Shown: positions 1 to 6,421 of the stretch, one piece after another
Layout of the letters: each line of letters starts with the position of its first letter
Numbering within the stretch: position 1 is the first letter of the stretch
DNA from: Thermoleophilia bacterium
GTDB lineage: Bacteria > Actinomycetota > Thermoleophilia > Gaiellales > Gaiellaceae
Assembly (NCBI GenBank): GCA_013362295.1
Contig: JABFWJ010000113.1
Coordinates: 1 to 10,497, forward strand
Length of the DNA: 10,497 nt
Direction: 5' to 3'
Position numbers and translations under genes: made by a program
The notes under the pieces: generated by a model
The model's input: only the letters and a program-made list of their open reading frames with translations
What the model was told of the DNA's origin: nothing
The model's database searches: none

Positions 1-1485
1 GTCAAGGCGCTCGAACGCGCCGAGGTCCTCTCGTCCACGGGCGAGCGTGGGCGTGTCGCGGTCGTCGACCTGCTGCGTGCGCGCACGCGCCGCTACGAGG
101 TCGTGTTCATCCTCGGGCTGCAGGAGGGCACGCTGCCGCGCCGCACGCACAGCTCGCCGTTCCTCGACGACGACGCGCGCCGCGCCCTCGGCGGGCGCCT
201 CGAGCGGCCCGATCAGGTGAGCCGCGACCGGTACCTCTTCTACACGGCCTGCACGCGCGCCACCCGGCGTCTCTACCTCGTGCGGGAGGCGGCGACCGAC
301 GACGGCGCGCCGCGCGAGCCGAGCCCGTTCTGGGAAGAGGTCGCGGCGGTCTTCGACGAGGACGACGTCGCGCGGGCGACGCAGCGCCGCTCGCTGTCGT
401 CGCTGACCTGGGGGCTCGAGGCCGCGCCGTCCGAGCGCGAGCGCCTGCGCGCGCTTACGCTGCTGTCGGTGAGCGACCCCGACGGCGCGCGGGCGCTCGC
501 CGACGCGAACGGATGGGAGCGACGCCTGAGCCGCGCACGCTCCGCGCTGCAACGGCACACGAGGCTCTCGAGCGAGGTGTTGCGACACTGGCTCGGCAGC
601 AAGACGACGTTCGGCGTCACCGAGCTCGAGCGCTTCGCCGATTGTTCCTCTGCATGGCTCTTCGAACGCGTCGTGTCGCCGAAGACGATCGACGCCGAAG
701 CCGACGCGATGTTGCGGGGCTCCGTCGCGCACAGCGCCCTGCACAAGTTCTACGCCGGCCTGCCGAAGGAGATCGGCCACGACCGCGTCACGCCGGAGAA
801 TCTCGATCGCGCACGCGGGTTCCTGCGCCGCTGCCTCGACGACGCATTGCGCGGCGGCGTGCGTCTGGAGCTGACCGGCCTGCAGGAGGCCGAGCTCGAC
901 CAGAGCCTCTGGCGCGACCTCGAGGGGTTCATCGAAGACGAGGCGAGGTCCCCGCTCGAGCTGCTGCCGCGGCGCTTCGAGGTGGGGTTCGGCTCAGACC
1001 GCTCCGCGCCCGAGCTGCAGCGCGGCCTCCATCTCGGCGACAGCCTGTACCTGAGCGGCAAGATCGACCGGATCGACGTCGACCCGTACAGCGCACGCGG
1101 CATCGTGCAGGACTACAAGTCGGGCCGCACGGCGCACTCGGCGAAGCAGATCGACGACGAGCTGAAGCTGCAGATCCCGCTCTACATGCTCGTCCTCCGC
1201 GATCTCGTCGGGATCGAACCGCTCGGCGGCGTGTATCGCGCACTCGCCGGCGCGCGCGTCACGCGCGGCCTGCTGCACGCGGGCGCCGCGGACGACCTGC
1301 CGGGCTTCCAGAAGAACGACTACCTCGCCGAGGAGGATTTCTGGACGCTCGTCGACACGTCGCGCGAGCGTGCGCGGGGCTACGCGCAACGCATCCGCGC
1401 CGGCGACGTCCGGCACGACCCGAAGGGCGGCACCTGCCCGACCTGGTGCGACCTCTGGACGATGTGCCGCGTGGAGCGACCGTGA
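1..1485 (+). CDS. AddB/AdnA-like helicase-nuclease subunit, 3' part (5' end outside window)
   Basis: The frame is open from base 1, so the N-terminal helicase part lies upstream; 494 codons are visible. Seen: a UvrD-type motif V region (VVFILGLQEGTLPRR, about 97-141), then a motif VI region (YLFYTACTRATRRLYLV, about 232-282) with its arginine at 256-258. A RecB-like PD-(D/E)XK nuclease domain follows: cysteine at 643, GSVAH (His at 730), GKIDRID (Asp at 1066) and DYKSG (Asp at 1111, Lys at 1117), then LQIPLY. It ends with three cysteines at 1435, 1447 and 1465, which with the first cysteine form the four-cysteine iron-sulfur staple known in AddB-type nucleases. Role by family: with the next gene, resection of double-strand DNA ends for recombination. 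AddB versus AdnA cannot be decided without the N-terminus. The stop overlaps the next start. Confidence 0.87.
   Translation, partial: VKALERAEVLSSTGERGRVAVVDLLRARTRRYEVVFILGLQEGTLPRRTHSSPFLDDDARRALGGRLERPDQVSRDRYLFYTACTRATRRLYLVREAATDDGAPREPSPFWEEVAAVFDEDDVARATQRRSLSSLTWGLEAAPSERERLRALTLLSVSDPDGARALADANGWERRLSRARSALQRHTRLSSEVLRHWLGSKTTFGVTELERFADCSSAWLFERVVSPKTIDAEADAMLRGSVAHSALHKFYAGLPKEIGHDRVTPENLDRARGFLRRCLDDALRGGVRLELTGLQEAELDQSLWRDLEGFIEDEARSPLELLPRRFEVGFGSDRSAPELQRGLHLGDSLYLSGKIDRIDVDPYSARGIVQDYKSGRTAHSAKQIDDELKLQIPLYMLVLRDLVGIEPLGGVYRALAGARVTRGLLHAGAADDLPGFQKNDYLAEEDFWTLVDTSRERARGYAQRIRAGDVRHDPKGGTCPTWCDLWTMCRVERP
1473..1485 (+). promoter_or_regulatory. Shine-Dalgarno and GTGA stop/start overlap
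   Basis: GGAG at 1473-1476 sits 5 bases before GTG 1482-1484, and the GTG shares two bases with the TGA stop (1483-1485) of the upstream subunit. This decides the start of the second helicase-nuclease gene and implies translational coupling, as expected for two subunits made in equal amounts. Another in-frame GTG at 1464 lacks this arrangement. Confidence 0.7.
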
Positions 1486-4400
1486 ACGAGCAGCAGGCTG
1501 CAGCCGTCGCTGCGACGGGCGAAGTCTTCGTCTCCGCGGGCGCGGGGACCGGCAAGACGAGCGTGCTCGTCGAGCGGTTCGTGCGCGCGGTCTGCGAGCA
1601 GGGGCTCGACGTCGAGTCGGTCCTCGTGATCACCTACACGCGCAAGGCCGCCGGCGAGCTTCGTGCGCGCATCCGGGCCGCGCTGCACGGACGCGGCCGG
1701 CCGGACCTCGCGCGCCGGCTGGACGGCGCATGGATCTCGACGATCCACGGGTTCTGCATGCGGCTGCTGCGCGCGCACCCGTTCGCCGTCGGCATCGATC
1801 CGCGCTTCCGGGAGCTCGACGAAGAGCACGGCGCCGTGATCCGCGGCGAGTCGTTCGAGCGCGCGCTCGCTGCGTTCTGCTCGACGCGCGACGCTGAGTT
1901 TCAGAATGCCGAACGGCTGCGGCTGCTCGCGACCTACGGCGCGCCGGGCCTGCGCCGCATGCTGACGGGCGTCTACGAGACGCTCCGCTCGGCCGGCCGC
2001 GAGCTGCGCCTCGAGCTCGGCGAGGTCGCCGGGATCGCCGAGCGGCTCGCGGAGCTGCACGACGCGGCGCGTGCGCTCGCCACAGACCCCGAGGCGACGG
2101 ACAAGCAGCTTGCGGCCGCGGCCGCTGCCCTCGCGCTCACGACGACCAATCCCGAGCAGCTCCTCGACCTGTCGCTCCTCGCCGCGACCGGCGATCGCGC
2201 GTCCGCGTTCCGCGGTGCGCGCGACCGGCTCGAGCAGGCGGCGTTCGACGAGCTGGCCGCGCGCGACAAGGAGCTGCTGCAGGAGCTCCTCGACCTGTTC
2301 GCCGCCGAGTACGCCGCGGCGAAGCAGCGCGAGTCCGCGCTCGACTTCGAGGACCTGCAGCTGCTCGCACGCGACCTGCTGCGCGACGACGAGCGCGTGC
2401 GTGAGTCCGAGCAGCTCCGCTTCCGCGAGCAGATGATCGAAGAGATCAAGGACAAGAACCGCCTGCAGTGCGACATCGTAGATTTGTTGCGCGGCTCTGT
2501 CGAAGGCAGCGCCCCCGGTGCGTCCGACGTTTTCTTCGTCGGGGACGAATTCCAGTCGATCTACGGCTTCCGCCACGCCGACGTCGCGGTGTTCCGAGAG
2601 CGGCGCGCGCGGGCGGCGCAGCGCCTGCCGCTCACGCGGAACTACCGTTCGCGCCCCGAAGTGCTCGCGGCGGTCAACCACCTCTTCGGCGAGGAGTTCG
2701 GCGAGGACTACCAGCAGCTGGCGGCCTCGGGTGAGTTCCCCGATCCGGTGTTCGGTCATCCCGTCGAGCTGCTCGTCAGCGACAAGCGCAGCTACCGCGA
2801 AGCCGCTGCGAATTGGCGCGACGGCGAGGCTGCGGCGATTGCCCGGCGCGTCCGCGAGCTCGTGGACACTGGCGCGGCGACGCCGGGCGAGACCGTGCTG
2901 CTGTTCGCCGCGGGGACCGACGCAGAGCGCTACGAGTCGGCGCTCCGCTCCACCGGTCTGCCGACGTACCGCGCGACCGGCCGCGGCTACTTCGGCCAGC
3001 AGCAGGTCGTCGACCTGCTCCGCTACCTGCGGCTGTTGCACAACCGCTACGACGACGAGGCGCTCGTCTCCGTGCTCGCGTCGCCGTTCGTCGGCGTGTC
3101 GAACGACGCACTCGTTCTCATCCGCCGCCATGCGGGAAAGCGCCCGCTCTATGCGGGGATCGAGCGCTCGCTGCCCGACGGAGTCTCCGAGAACGACGAT
3201 CGCCTGATCCGCGCATTCAAGCAGCGGTACGAGCGGCTCGCCGCCGCCTCGGCGCGCCAGTCGCTCGAGCGGCTGTGCGAGGAGATCGTCTCCGCGCACG
3301 ACTACGACCTGGCGGTGCTCGCGCAATGGGACGGGAAGCGCCGCTACGCGAACCTGCGGAAGCTGATGCGGCTCGCGCGTTCGTACGAAGAGCTGCGCGG
3401 CCCCGACATCGAGGGCTTCGTGAAGTTCATCCGCGACCAGGAGGCGGTCGGTGCGTCGCAGCTCGAGGCCGTGTCCGAGGAGGAAGGCGCCGACGCCGTT
3501 CGCCTGCTCACGATCCATGCCGCGAAGGGCCTCGAGTTCAAGGTCGTGATCGTCGCCGACGCGGGGCGCGACGCGATCGGCGCGCCCTCGGCCGACGAGA
3601 TCCTCGTGCGGCCCGACGGAAGCTTCGGCTTCCGCGTGGTCGATCCGAAGTCGGGCAAGAAGCGGGGCGTCTTCAGCTACGAGGAGGTGCGCGCTGCCGA
3701 GAAGCAGGAGGACCGCGCGGAGCGCCTGCGCCTGTACTACGTCGCGATGACGCGTGCGATCGACCGGCTGATCGTGTCCGGTGCGATCGATCCCGAGCGC
3801 GCGCAGGACCGCGACACGCCGATCGGCTGGGTGCTTGCGCGCCTCGGCGCCGAGCAGGAGATCGAGCGCGTCTCCGGCGACCCGCTCGAGCTCGAGCGCG
3901 ACGACGCGCGCTTCCTCCTCACCGTCGACCGCTGGCAGCCCGTGCACGAGCCGGCGGAGGCCGAGGCCGCCGTGGGCGAGGGGGGACAGCTCGAGCTCTT
4001 CGCCGAGCTGCCGACGCAGCCCGCGCCGCGCGGCTACCGGTTGCCCGAGCTCGCGCCGCTGCCCGCCGCACCGCTGCACAAGGTGCGCAGCCTTTCCTAC
4101 TCGGCCCTGGCGCTCTTCGAGCGCTGCTCGTACCGCTACTACGTCGAGCGCGTCGCCGGTCTGCGCGAGGAGCGCGGAACGGTGCCGGGTGCGCACGGGC
4201 TGAAGGCGACCGAGATCGGGGATGCCGTGCACCGCCTGCTCGAGATCGTCGATCTCGCGGCGCCCGTTCCTCCCGACATGGAGATCGTCCGCGGCTGGTA
4301 TCCGGCCGTGACGGACGACGAGCTCGCGCGGATCGCCGCGTTCGTGGAGGCATACTGCACGTCGGAGCTCGCTGCGCGGATCGCGGCGCTCGAGGGCGCG

Positions 4401-4859
4401 CGCCCCGAGCGGCCGTTCGCGTTCGAGCACGACGGCGTCCTCCTGCACGGTCGCCTCGACGTGCTCTGGCGGGAGGGACGACGGGCGCTCGTGCTCGACT
4501 ACAAGACGAACTCGCTCGCAGAAGGATCGCCCGAGGAGATCGTCGAGGCCGACTACCGGCTGCAGCGCCTCGTCTACGCGCTGGCGTGTTTCCGCGCCGG
4601 CGCCGACGAGGTCGAGGTGGTTTACCACTTCCTGGAGCGTGCGGACGCGGTTGTCACGACGACCTTCGAGCGCCTCGAGCTCCCGGCGCTCGAGTCCGAG
4701 CTCTCGGCCGCGATCGCGCAGATCGACGCAGGCGAGTTCGTCCCGACACCGAGCGAGTTCACGTGCTCGGGCTGTCCGGCCCTCGAGCTCGTCTGCGCCG
4801 GGCCGCGACTCGGCGGCGGTGCCTGGCCGCCCCCGAGCGCGACCGTCGCCGTCGCCTGA
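1482..4859 (+). CDS. AddA/AdnB-like UvrD-family helicase with C-terminal RecB-like nuclease
   Basis: 1125 aa, complete. The start fits a Q-motif (NEQQAAAV) at residues 2-9. Helicase motifs in order: Walker A AGAGTGKT (19-26, K25); motif Ia VLVITYTRKAA; ISTIHGFC; motif II reading IEEIKDKN (E320, E321); motif III GDEFQSIYGFR (354-364); motif IV NYRSRP (about 387-392); motif V TIHAAKGLEF (about 677-686); motif VI YYVAMTRA (about 751-758). An acidic/Pro-rich linker (about 818-868) contains QLELF (836-840). The nuclease domain has C882, H917, GRLD (D993), D1006-Y-K1008 and QRLVYA, then C1095, C1098 and C1105, an iron-sulfur staple. Family role: translocating motor and nuclease of the AddAB/AdnAB/RecBCD type, acting on broken DNA ends with the upstream subunit. 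Oddity: motif II departs from the usual DEFQDT, so full ATPase activity is uncertain. Confidence 0.9.
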   Translation: MNEQQAAAVAATGEVFVSAGAGTGKTSVLVERFVRAVCEQGLDVESVLVITYTRKAAGELRARIRAALHGRGRPDLARRLDGAWISTIHGFCMRLLRAHPFAVGIDPRFRELDEEHGAVIRGESFERALAAFCSTRDAEFQNAERLRLLATYGAPGLRRMLTGVYETLRSAGRELRLELGEVAGIAERLAELHDAARALATDPEATDKQLAAAAAALALTTTNPEQLLDLSLLAATGDRASAFRGARDRLEQAAFDELAARDKELLQELLDLFAAEYAAAKQRESALDFEDLQLLARDLLRDDERVRESEQLRFREQMIEEIKDKNRLQCDIVDLLRGSVEGSAPGASDVFFVGDEFQSIYGFRHADVAVFRERRARAAQRLPLTRNYRSRPEVLAAVNHLFGEEFGEDYQQLAASGEFPDPVFGHPVELLVSDKRSYREAAANWRDGEAAAIARRVRELVDTGAATPGETVLLFAAGTDAERYESALRSTGLPTYRATGRGYFGQQQVVDLLRYLRLLHNRYDDEALVSVLASPFVGVSNDALVLIRRHAGKRPLYAGIERSLPDGVSENDDRLIRAFKQRYERLAAASARQSLERLCEEIVSAHDYDLAVLAQWDGKRRYANLRKLMRLARSYEELRGPDIEGFVKFIRDQEAVGASQLEAVSEEEGADAVRLLTIHAAKGLEFKVVIVADAGRDAIGAPSADEILVRPDGSFGFRVVDPKSGKKRGVFSYEEVRAAEKQEDRAERLRLYYVAMTRAIDRLIVSGAIDPERAQDRDTPIGWVLARLGAEQEIERVSGDPLELERDDARFLLTVDRWQPVHEPAEAEAAVGEGGQLELFAELPTQPAPRGYRLPELAPLPAAPLHKVRSLSYSALALFERCSYRYYVERVAGLREERGTVPGAHGLKATEIGDAVHRLLEIVDLAAPVPPDMEIVRGWYPAVTDDELARIAAFVEAYCTSELAARIAALEGARPERPFAFEHDGVLLHGRLDVLWREGRRALVLDYKTNSLAEGSPEEIVEADYRLQRLVYALACFRAGADEVEVVYHFLERADAVVTTTFERLELPALESELSAAIAQIDAGEFVPTPSEFTCSGCPALELVCAGPRLGGGAWPPPSATVAVA

Positions 4860-4872
4860 CCGTCCGCGAGGG

Positions 4873-4878
4873 TACCGT
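4873..4878 (+). promoter_or_regulatory. Candidate -10 box (TACCGT) for leaderless nth
   Basis: TACCGT fits the TANNNT form of actinobacterial -10 boxes and ends exactly six bases before the GTG at 4885. That would put the transcription start at or next to the start codon. No clear -35 box is seen. The same spacing recurs at 5596, 6410 and 9824. The only Shine-Dalgarno-like sequence (GAGGG, 4868-4872) is 12 bases from the GTG, rather far. Confidence 0.4.
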
Positions 4879-4884
4879 CGCAGC

Positions 4885-5559
4885 GTGCCCCGCAGCTACG
4901 TCGCCGAGACGCGCCGCAAGAAGGTCGCGCCGAAAAAGGAGCGCATTGGACCGGTGGTCGACCGGCTGGCCGCCGAGCACGCGGATGCGAAGATCGCGCT
5001 TGCGTTCACGAACCCGCTCGAGCTCCTGATCTCGGTGATGCTCTCCGCGCAGACGACGGACGTGAACGTCAACCGCGTCACCGAGAAGCTCTTCGCCAAG
5101 TATCGCCGCCCAGAGGACTACCTCGCGGTCCCGGTCGAAGAGCTGGAGCAGGACCTGTTCGCGACCGGGTTCTACCGGCAGAAGGCAAAGTCGCTACGCG
5201 GGGCGATGCAGCGCATCATCGAGCTTCACGACGGCGAGGTGCCGGAGGAGTTCGACGCGCTCCTGAAGCTGCCCGGTGTCGCGCGCAAGACGGCGAACGT
5301 CGTGTCGGCCGAGCGCGGGAACGCGCAGGGCATCGTCGTCGATACGCACGTACGCCGCCTCTCGCAGCGCCTGGCGTTCACGAAGCAGGACGACCCGGTG
5401 AAGATCGAGCGCGACCTCGTCCGGCTCGTCCCGAGGAAGGATTGGGCGCGCTTTCCGCACCTGTTGATCTGGCACGGGCGTCGGATCTGCGTCGCGCGGA
5501 ACCCGCGCTGCGAGGAGTGTCCGCTCGCGGTCGGCCTCTGTCCGGCGAGTCGAATTTGA
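4885..5559 (+). CDS. nth: Endonuclease III (DNA glycosylase / AP lyase)
   Basis: 224 aa, close to the usual Nth length. By family it removes oxidised pyrimidines and cuts the abasic site by beta-elimination in base-excision repair. Seen: ISVMLSAQTTD near residue 50; a helix-hairpin-helix LPGVARKTAN (129-138) with catalytic lysine K135; VDTHV with catalytic aspartate D153, the same 18-residue separation as E. coli K120/D138; and a C-terminal four-cysteine cluster C202, C209, C212, C219. The cluster is C-x6-C-x2-C-x6-C, whereas the family has x5 in the last gap. I chose GTG 4885 because the protein then has a normal length and the start follows a -10-like box by six bases. The frame stays open upstream but there overlaps the helicase gene. 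The gene starts 25 bases after the helicase-nuclease stop, so it may also be read through from that operon. Confidence 0.94.
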   Translation: MPRSYVAETRRKKVAPKKERIGPVVDRLAAEHADAKIALAFTNPLELLISVMLSAQTTDVNVNRVTEKLFAKYRRPEDYLAVPVEELEQDLFATGFYRQKAKSLRGAMQRIIELHDGEVPEEFDALLKLPGVARKTANVVSAERGNAQGIVVDTHVRRLSQRLAFTKQDDPVKIERDLVRLVPRKDWARFPHLLIWHGRRICVARNPRCEECPLAVGLCPASRI

Positions 5560-5595
5560 CGCTGAGTCGGCACAGACACGTCACATCTGCGCGCG

Positions 5596-5601
5596 TACGC
5601 T
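5596..5601 (+). promoter_or_regulatory. Candidate -10 box (TACGCT) for the small gene at 5608
   Basis: TACGCT ends six bases before the ATG at 5608, with no purine-rich ribosome binding site between, so a leaderless transcript is likely. TTGACG at 5556-5561, over the nth stop codon, resembles a -35 box but lies 34 bases upstream, too far to pair with it. Confidence 0.4.
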
Positions 5602-5607
5602 CGTGGA

Positions 5608-5892
5608 ATGCGAAGCATCGACCTTGCGCTTTATGCCGACGCGCTTGCCGGTGAGGCGGCATCGCTCGCGGCGCGGATCGAGCGGGAGGACGGGAAGCTT
5701 CGGCAGGCGGCGATCGAGCGCGCGGCGCGGACGGCGCTCGCGCCGGTTGCGATCGATCGGCTCGAGGAGCTCGGCCTCCTGAAGACGCGCGGCGACCCAC
5801 TCGCGCTCGCCGAGCTGCAGGAGGCGCTCGACGCCGTCGAGGCGTTGCAGGCGTGGGTCGAGGAGACGCTGGGCCGCGCCGCTGCGGCGTGA
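5608..5892 (+). CDS. Small helical protein of unknown function (94 aa)
   Basis: I do not recognise this protein. It is rich in Ala, Leu and Glu with many Arg and no Cys, and reads as wholly alpha-helical: an amphipathic N-terminal half (LAARIEREDGKLRQAAIERA), a short turn near KTRGDP, then a second helix ELQEALDAVEALQAWVEETL with heptad-like hydrophobic spacing. There is no signal peptide or membrane segment, so it is probably cytoplasmic and perhaps dimeric. It begins 48 bases after nth on the same strand and ends 3 bases before the stop of the opposing PAS gene. GC-rich third codon positions and the -10-like box before the ATG support it as a real gene. It could be co-transcribed with nth, but nothing ties its function to repair. 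Confidence 0.72.
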   Translation: MRSIDLALYADALAGEAASLAARIEREDGKLRQAAIERAARTALAPVAIDRLEELGLLKTRGDPLALAELQEALDAVEALQAWVEETLGRAAAA

Positions 5893-5895
5893 GGC

Positions 5896-6363
5896 TCAGC
5901 TGCCGGCGGCTTGCCCCTCGGCGGTGCCGCGGAGGGGCGTCAGCGCGACCAGCAGGCCGCCGTCGTCGTCGTAGGCCGGGAAGACGTCCGCGACGATCGG
6001 CTTCTGGTGACCGCCCCGCGTCCTGATCGACACGCGCTCGCCGAGGCGGCGGACGCCCCATTCGCGCGCGAGCTCGACCGGTTTCGGGTCGGAGAACTGG
6101 AGCGCCTCGACGAGGTCCCGTCCCATCAGGTCCGGCTCGGGAAAGCCGGTCAGCTCGAAGACGCCTCGCCCGATCGCGAGGATCCGCCGGTTCTGGTCCG
6201 TGACGACCATGCCCGTGTCGGGGGCCGGGTAGTAGTCGTCGAGGAGCTCGAAGAGAAAGCCGAAGCCGCAGTGGCGGCAGGCCGGAGCCTGGGTCGAGAA
6301 GCCCTCGCGGGCGTCGATGTCGACGGAGCGCTCCTTGCACCTCGGACAGATGAAGTACGGCAC
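5896..6363 (-). CDS. Zinc-ribbon plus PAS-domain protein
   Basis: 155 aa from GTG 6363. The N-terminus is a four-cysteine zinc ribbon: C6-x2-C9 and C29-x2-C32 (CPRC, CRHCGFG). Residues about 50-145 form a PAS domain, with the typical run TGMVVTDQNRRILAIGRGVF, then ELTGFPEPDLMGRDL and a final strand GGLLVALTPL. No kinase, GGDEF, EAL or effector domain follows, so it is a stand-alone sensor or protein-interaction module. The ligand is unknown. The start choice rests on the ribbon beginning just after it (MPYFICPRC) and on a -10-like box seven bases upstream. The open frame continues upstream, and an ATG at 6423 that overlaps the divergent ATG at 6422 is an alternative adding 20 residues. It is divergent from the glycosyltransferase, with 58 bases between starts. 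Confidence 0.83.
   Translation of the reverse strand: MPYFICPRCKERSVDIDAREGFSTQAPACRHCGFGFLFELLDDYYPAPDTGMVVTDQNRRILAIGRGVFELTGFPEPDLMGRDLVEALQFSDPKPVELAREWGVRRLGERVSIRTRGGHQKPIVADVFPAYDDDGGLLVALTPLRGTAEGQAAGS
5913..5938 (+). terminator. GC-rich hairpin, possible terminator for the small gene
   Basis: GCCCCTC (5913-5919) pairs with GAGGGGC (5932-5938), and inner GCG/CGC can add three pairs around a GTGC loop with one G-G mismatch. It lies 20 bases past the stop at 5892, inside the 3' end of the opposing PAS gene. No T-run follows, so this may be coding-sequence chance or a U-tract-less terminator. Confidence 0.3.
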
Positions 6364-6370
6364 GCGCGGC

Positions 6371-6376
6371 AGGGTA
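6371..6376 (-). promoter_or_regulatory. Candidate -10 box (TACCCT) for the PAS gene
   Basis: On the minus strand TACCCT is followed by seven bases and then GTG 6363. There is no Shine-Dalgarno sequence, so the mRNA would be leaderless. This supports the GTG start over the upstream ATG at 6423. No convincing -35 box is seen. Confidence 0.38.
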
Positions 6377-6409
6377 GCGATGACAAGGGTTCTGCAAGGT
6401 GGCGCGTCG

Positions 6410-6415
6410 TAGCTT
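6410..6415 (+). promoter_or_regulatory. Candidate -10 box (TAGCTT) for the glycosyltransferase gene
   Basis: TAGCTT ends six bases before ATG 6422, the same layout as at nth and the 5608 gene. ATGACA at 6380-6385 resembles a -35 box but the spacer would be 24 bases. It and the minus-strand box at 6371-6376 share a compact 58-base divergent region. Confidence 0.42.
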
Positions 6416-6421
6416 CGCGCC

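Noticed and set aside
513..1481. Upstream in-frame extension of the second helicase-nuclease gene
   Set aside because: The extension is Arg-rich noise overlapping the conserved nuclease domain of subunit 1. The Q-motif, Shine-Dalgarno sequence and GTGA overlap all point to GTG 1482.
1380..4628. Very long open frame on the minus strand opposite the helicase-nuclease
   Set aside because: It lies fully antisense to a gene with clear helicase and nuclease motifs. Its translation is Arg/Glu/Leu-rich without recognisable domains, as expected from high-GC shadow frames.
1..4859. Helicase-nuclease pair as a new anti-phage defence system
   Set aside because: Domain order and the two-subunit layout fit the chromosomal AddAB/AdnAB repair machine, and no toxin, methylase, CRISPR or mobile marker is nearby.
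4639..4884. In-frame extension of nth upstream of GTG 4885
   Set aside because: It overlaps the conserved cysteine cluster of the helicase-nuclease and reads as Ser/Arg-rich low complexity; Nth family length fits the GTG start.
5556..5561. TTGACG as a -35 box for the small gene
   Set aside because: It lies 34 bases from the -10-like box and overlaps the nth stop codon; the spacing does not fit a sigma-70-type promoter.
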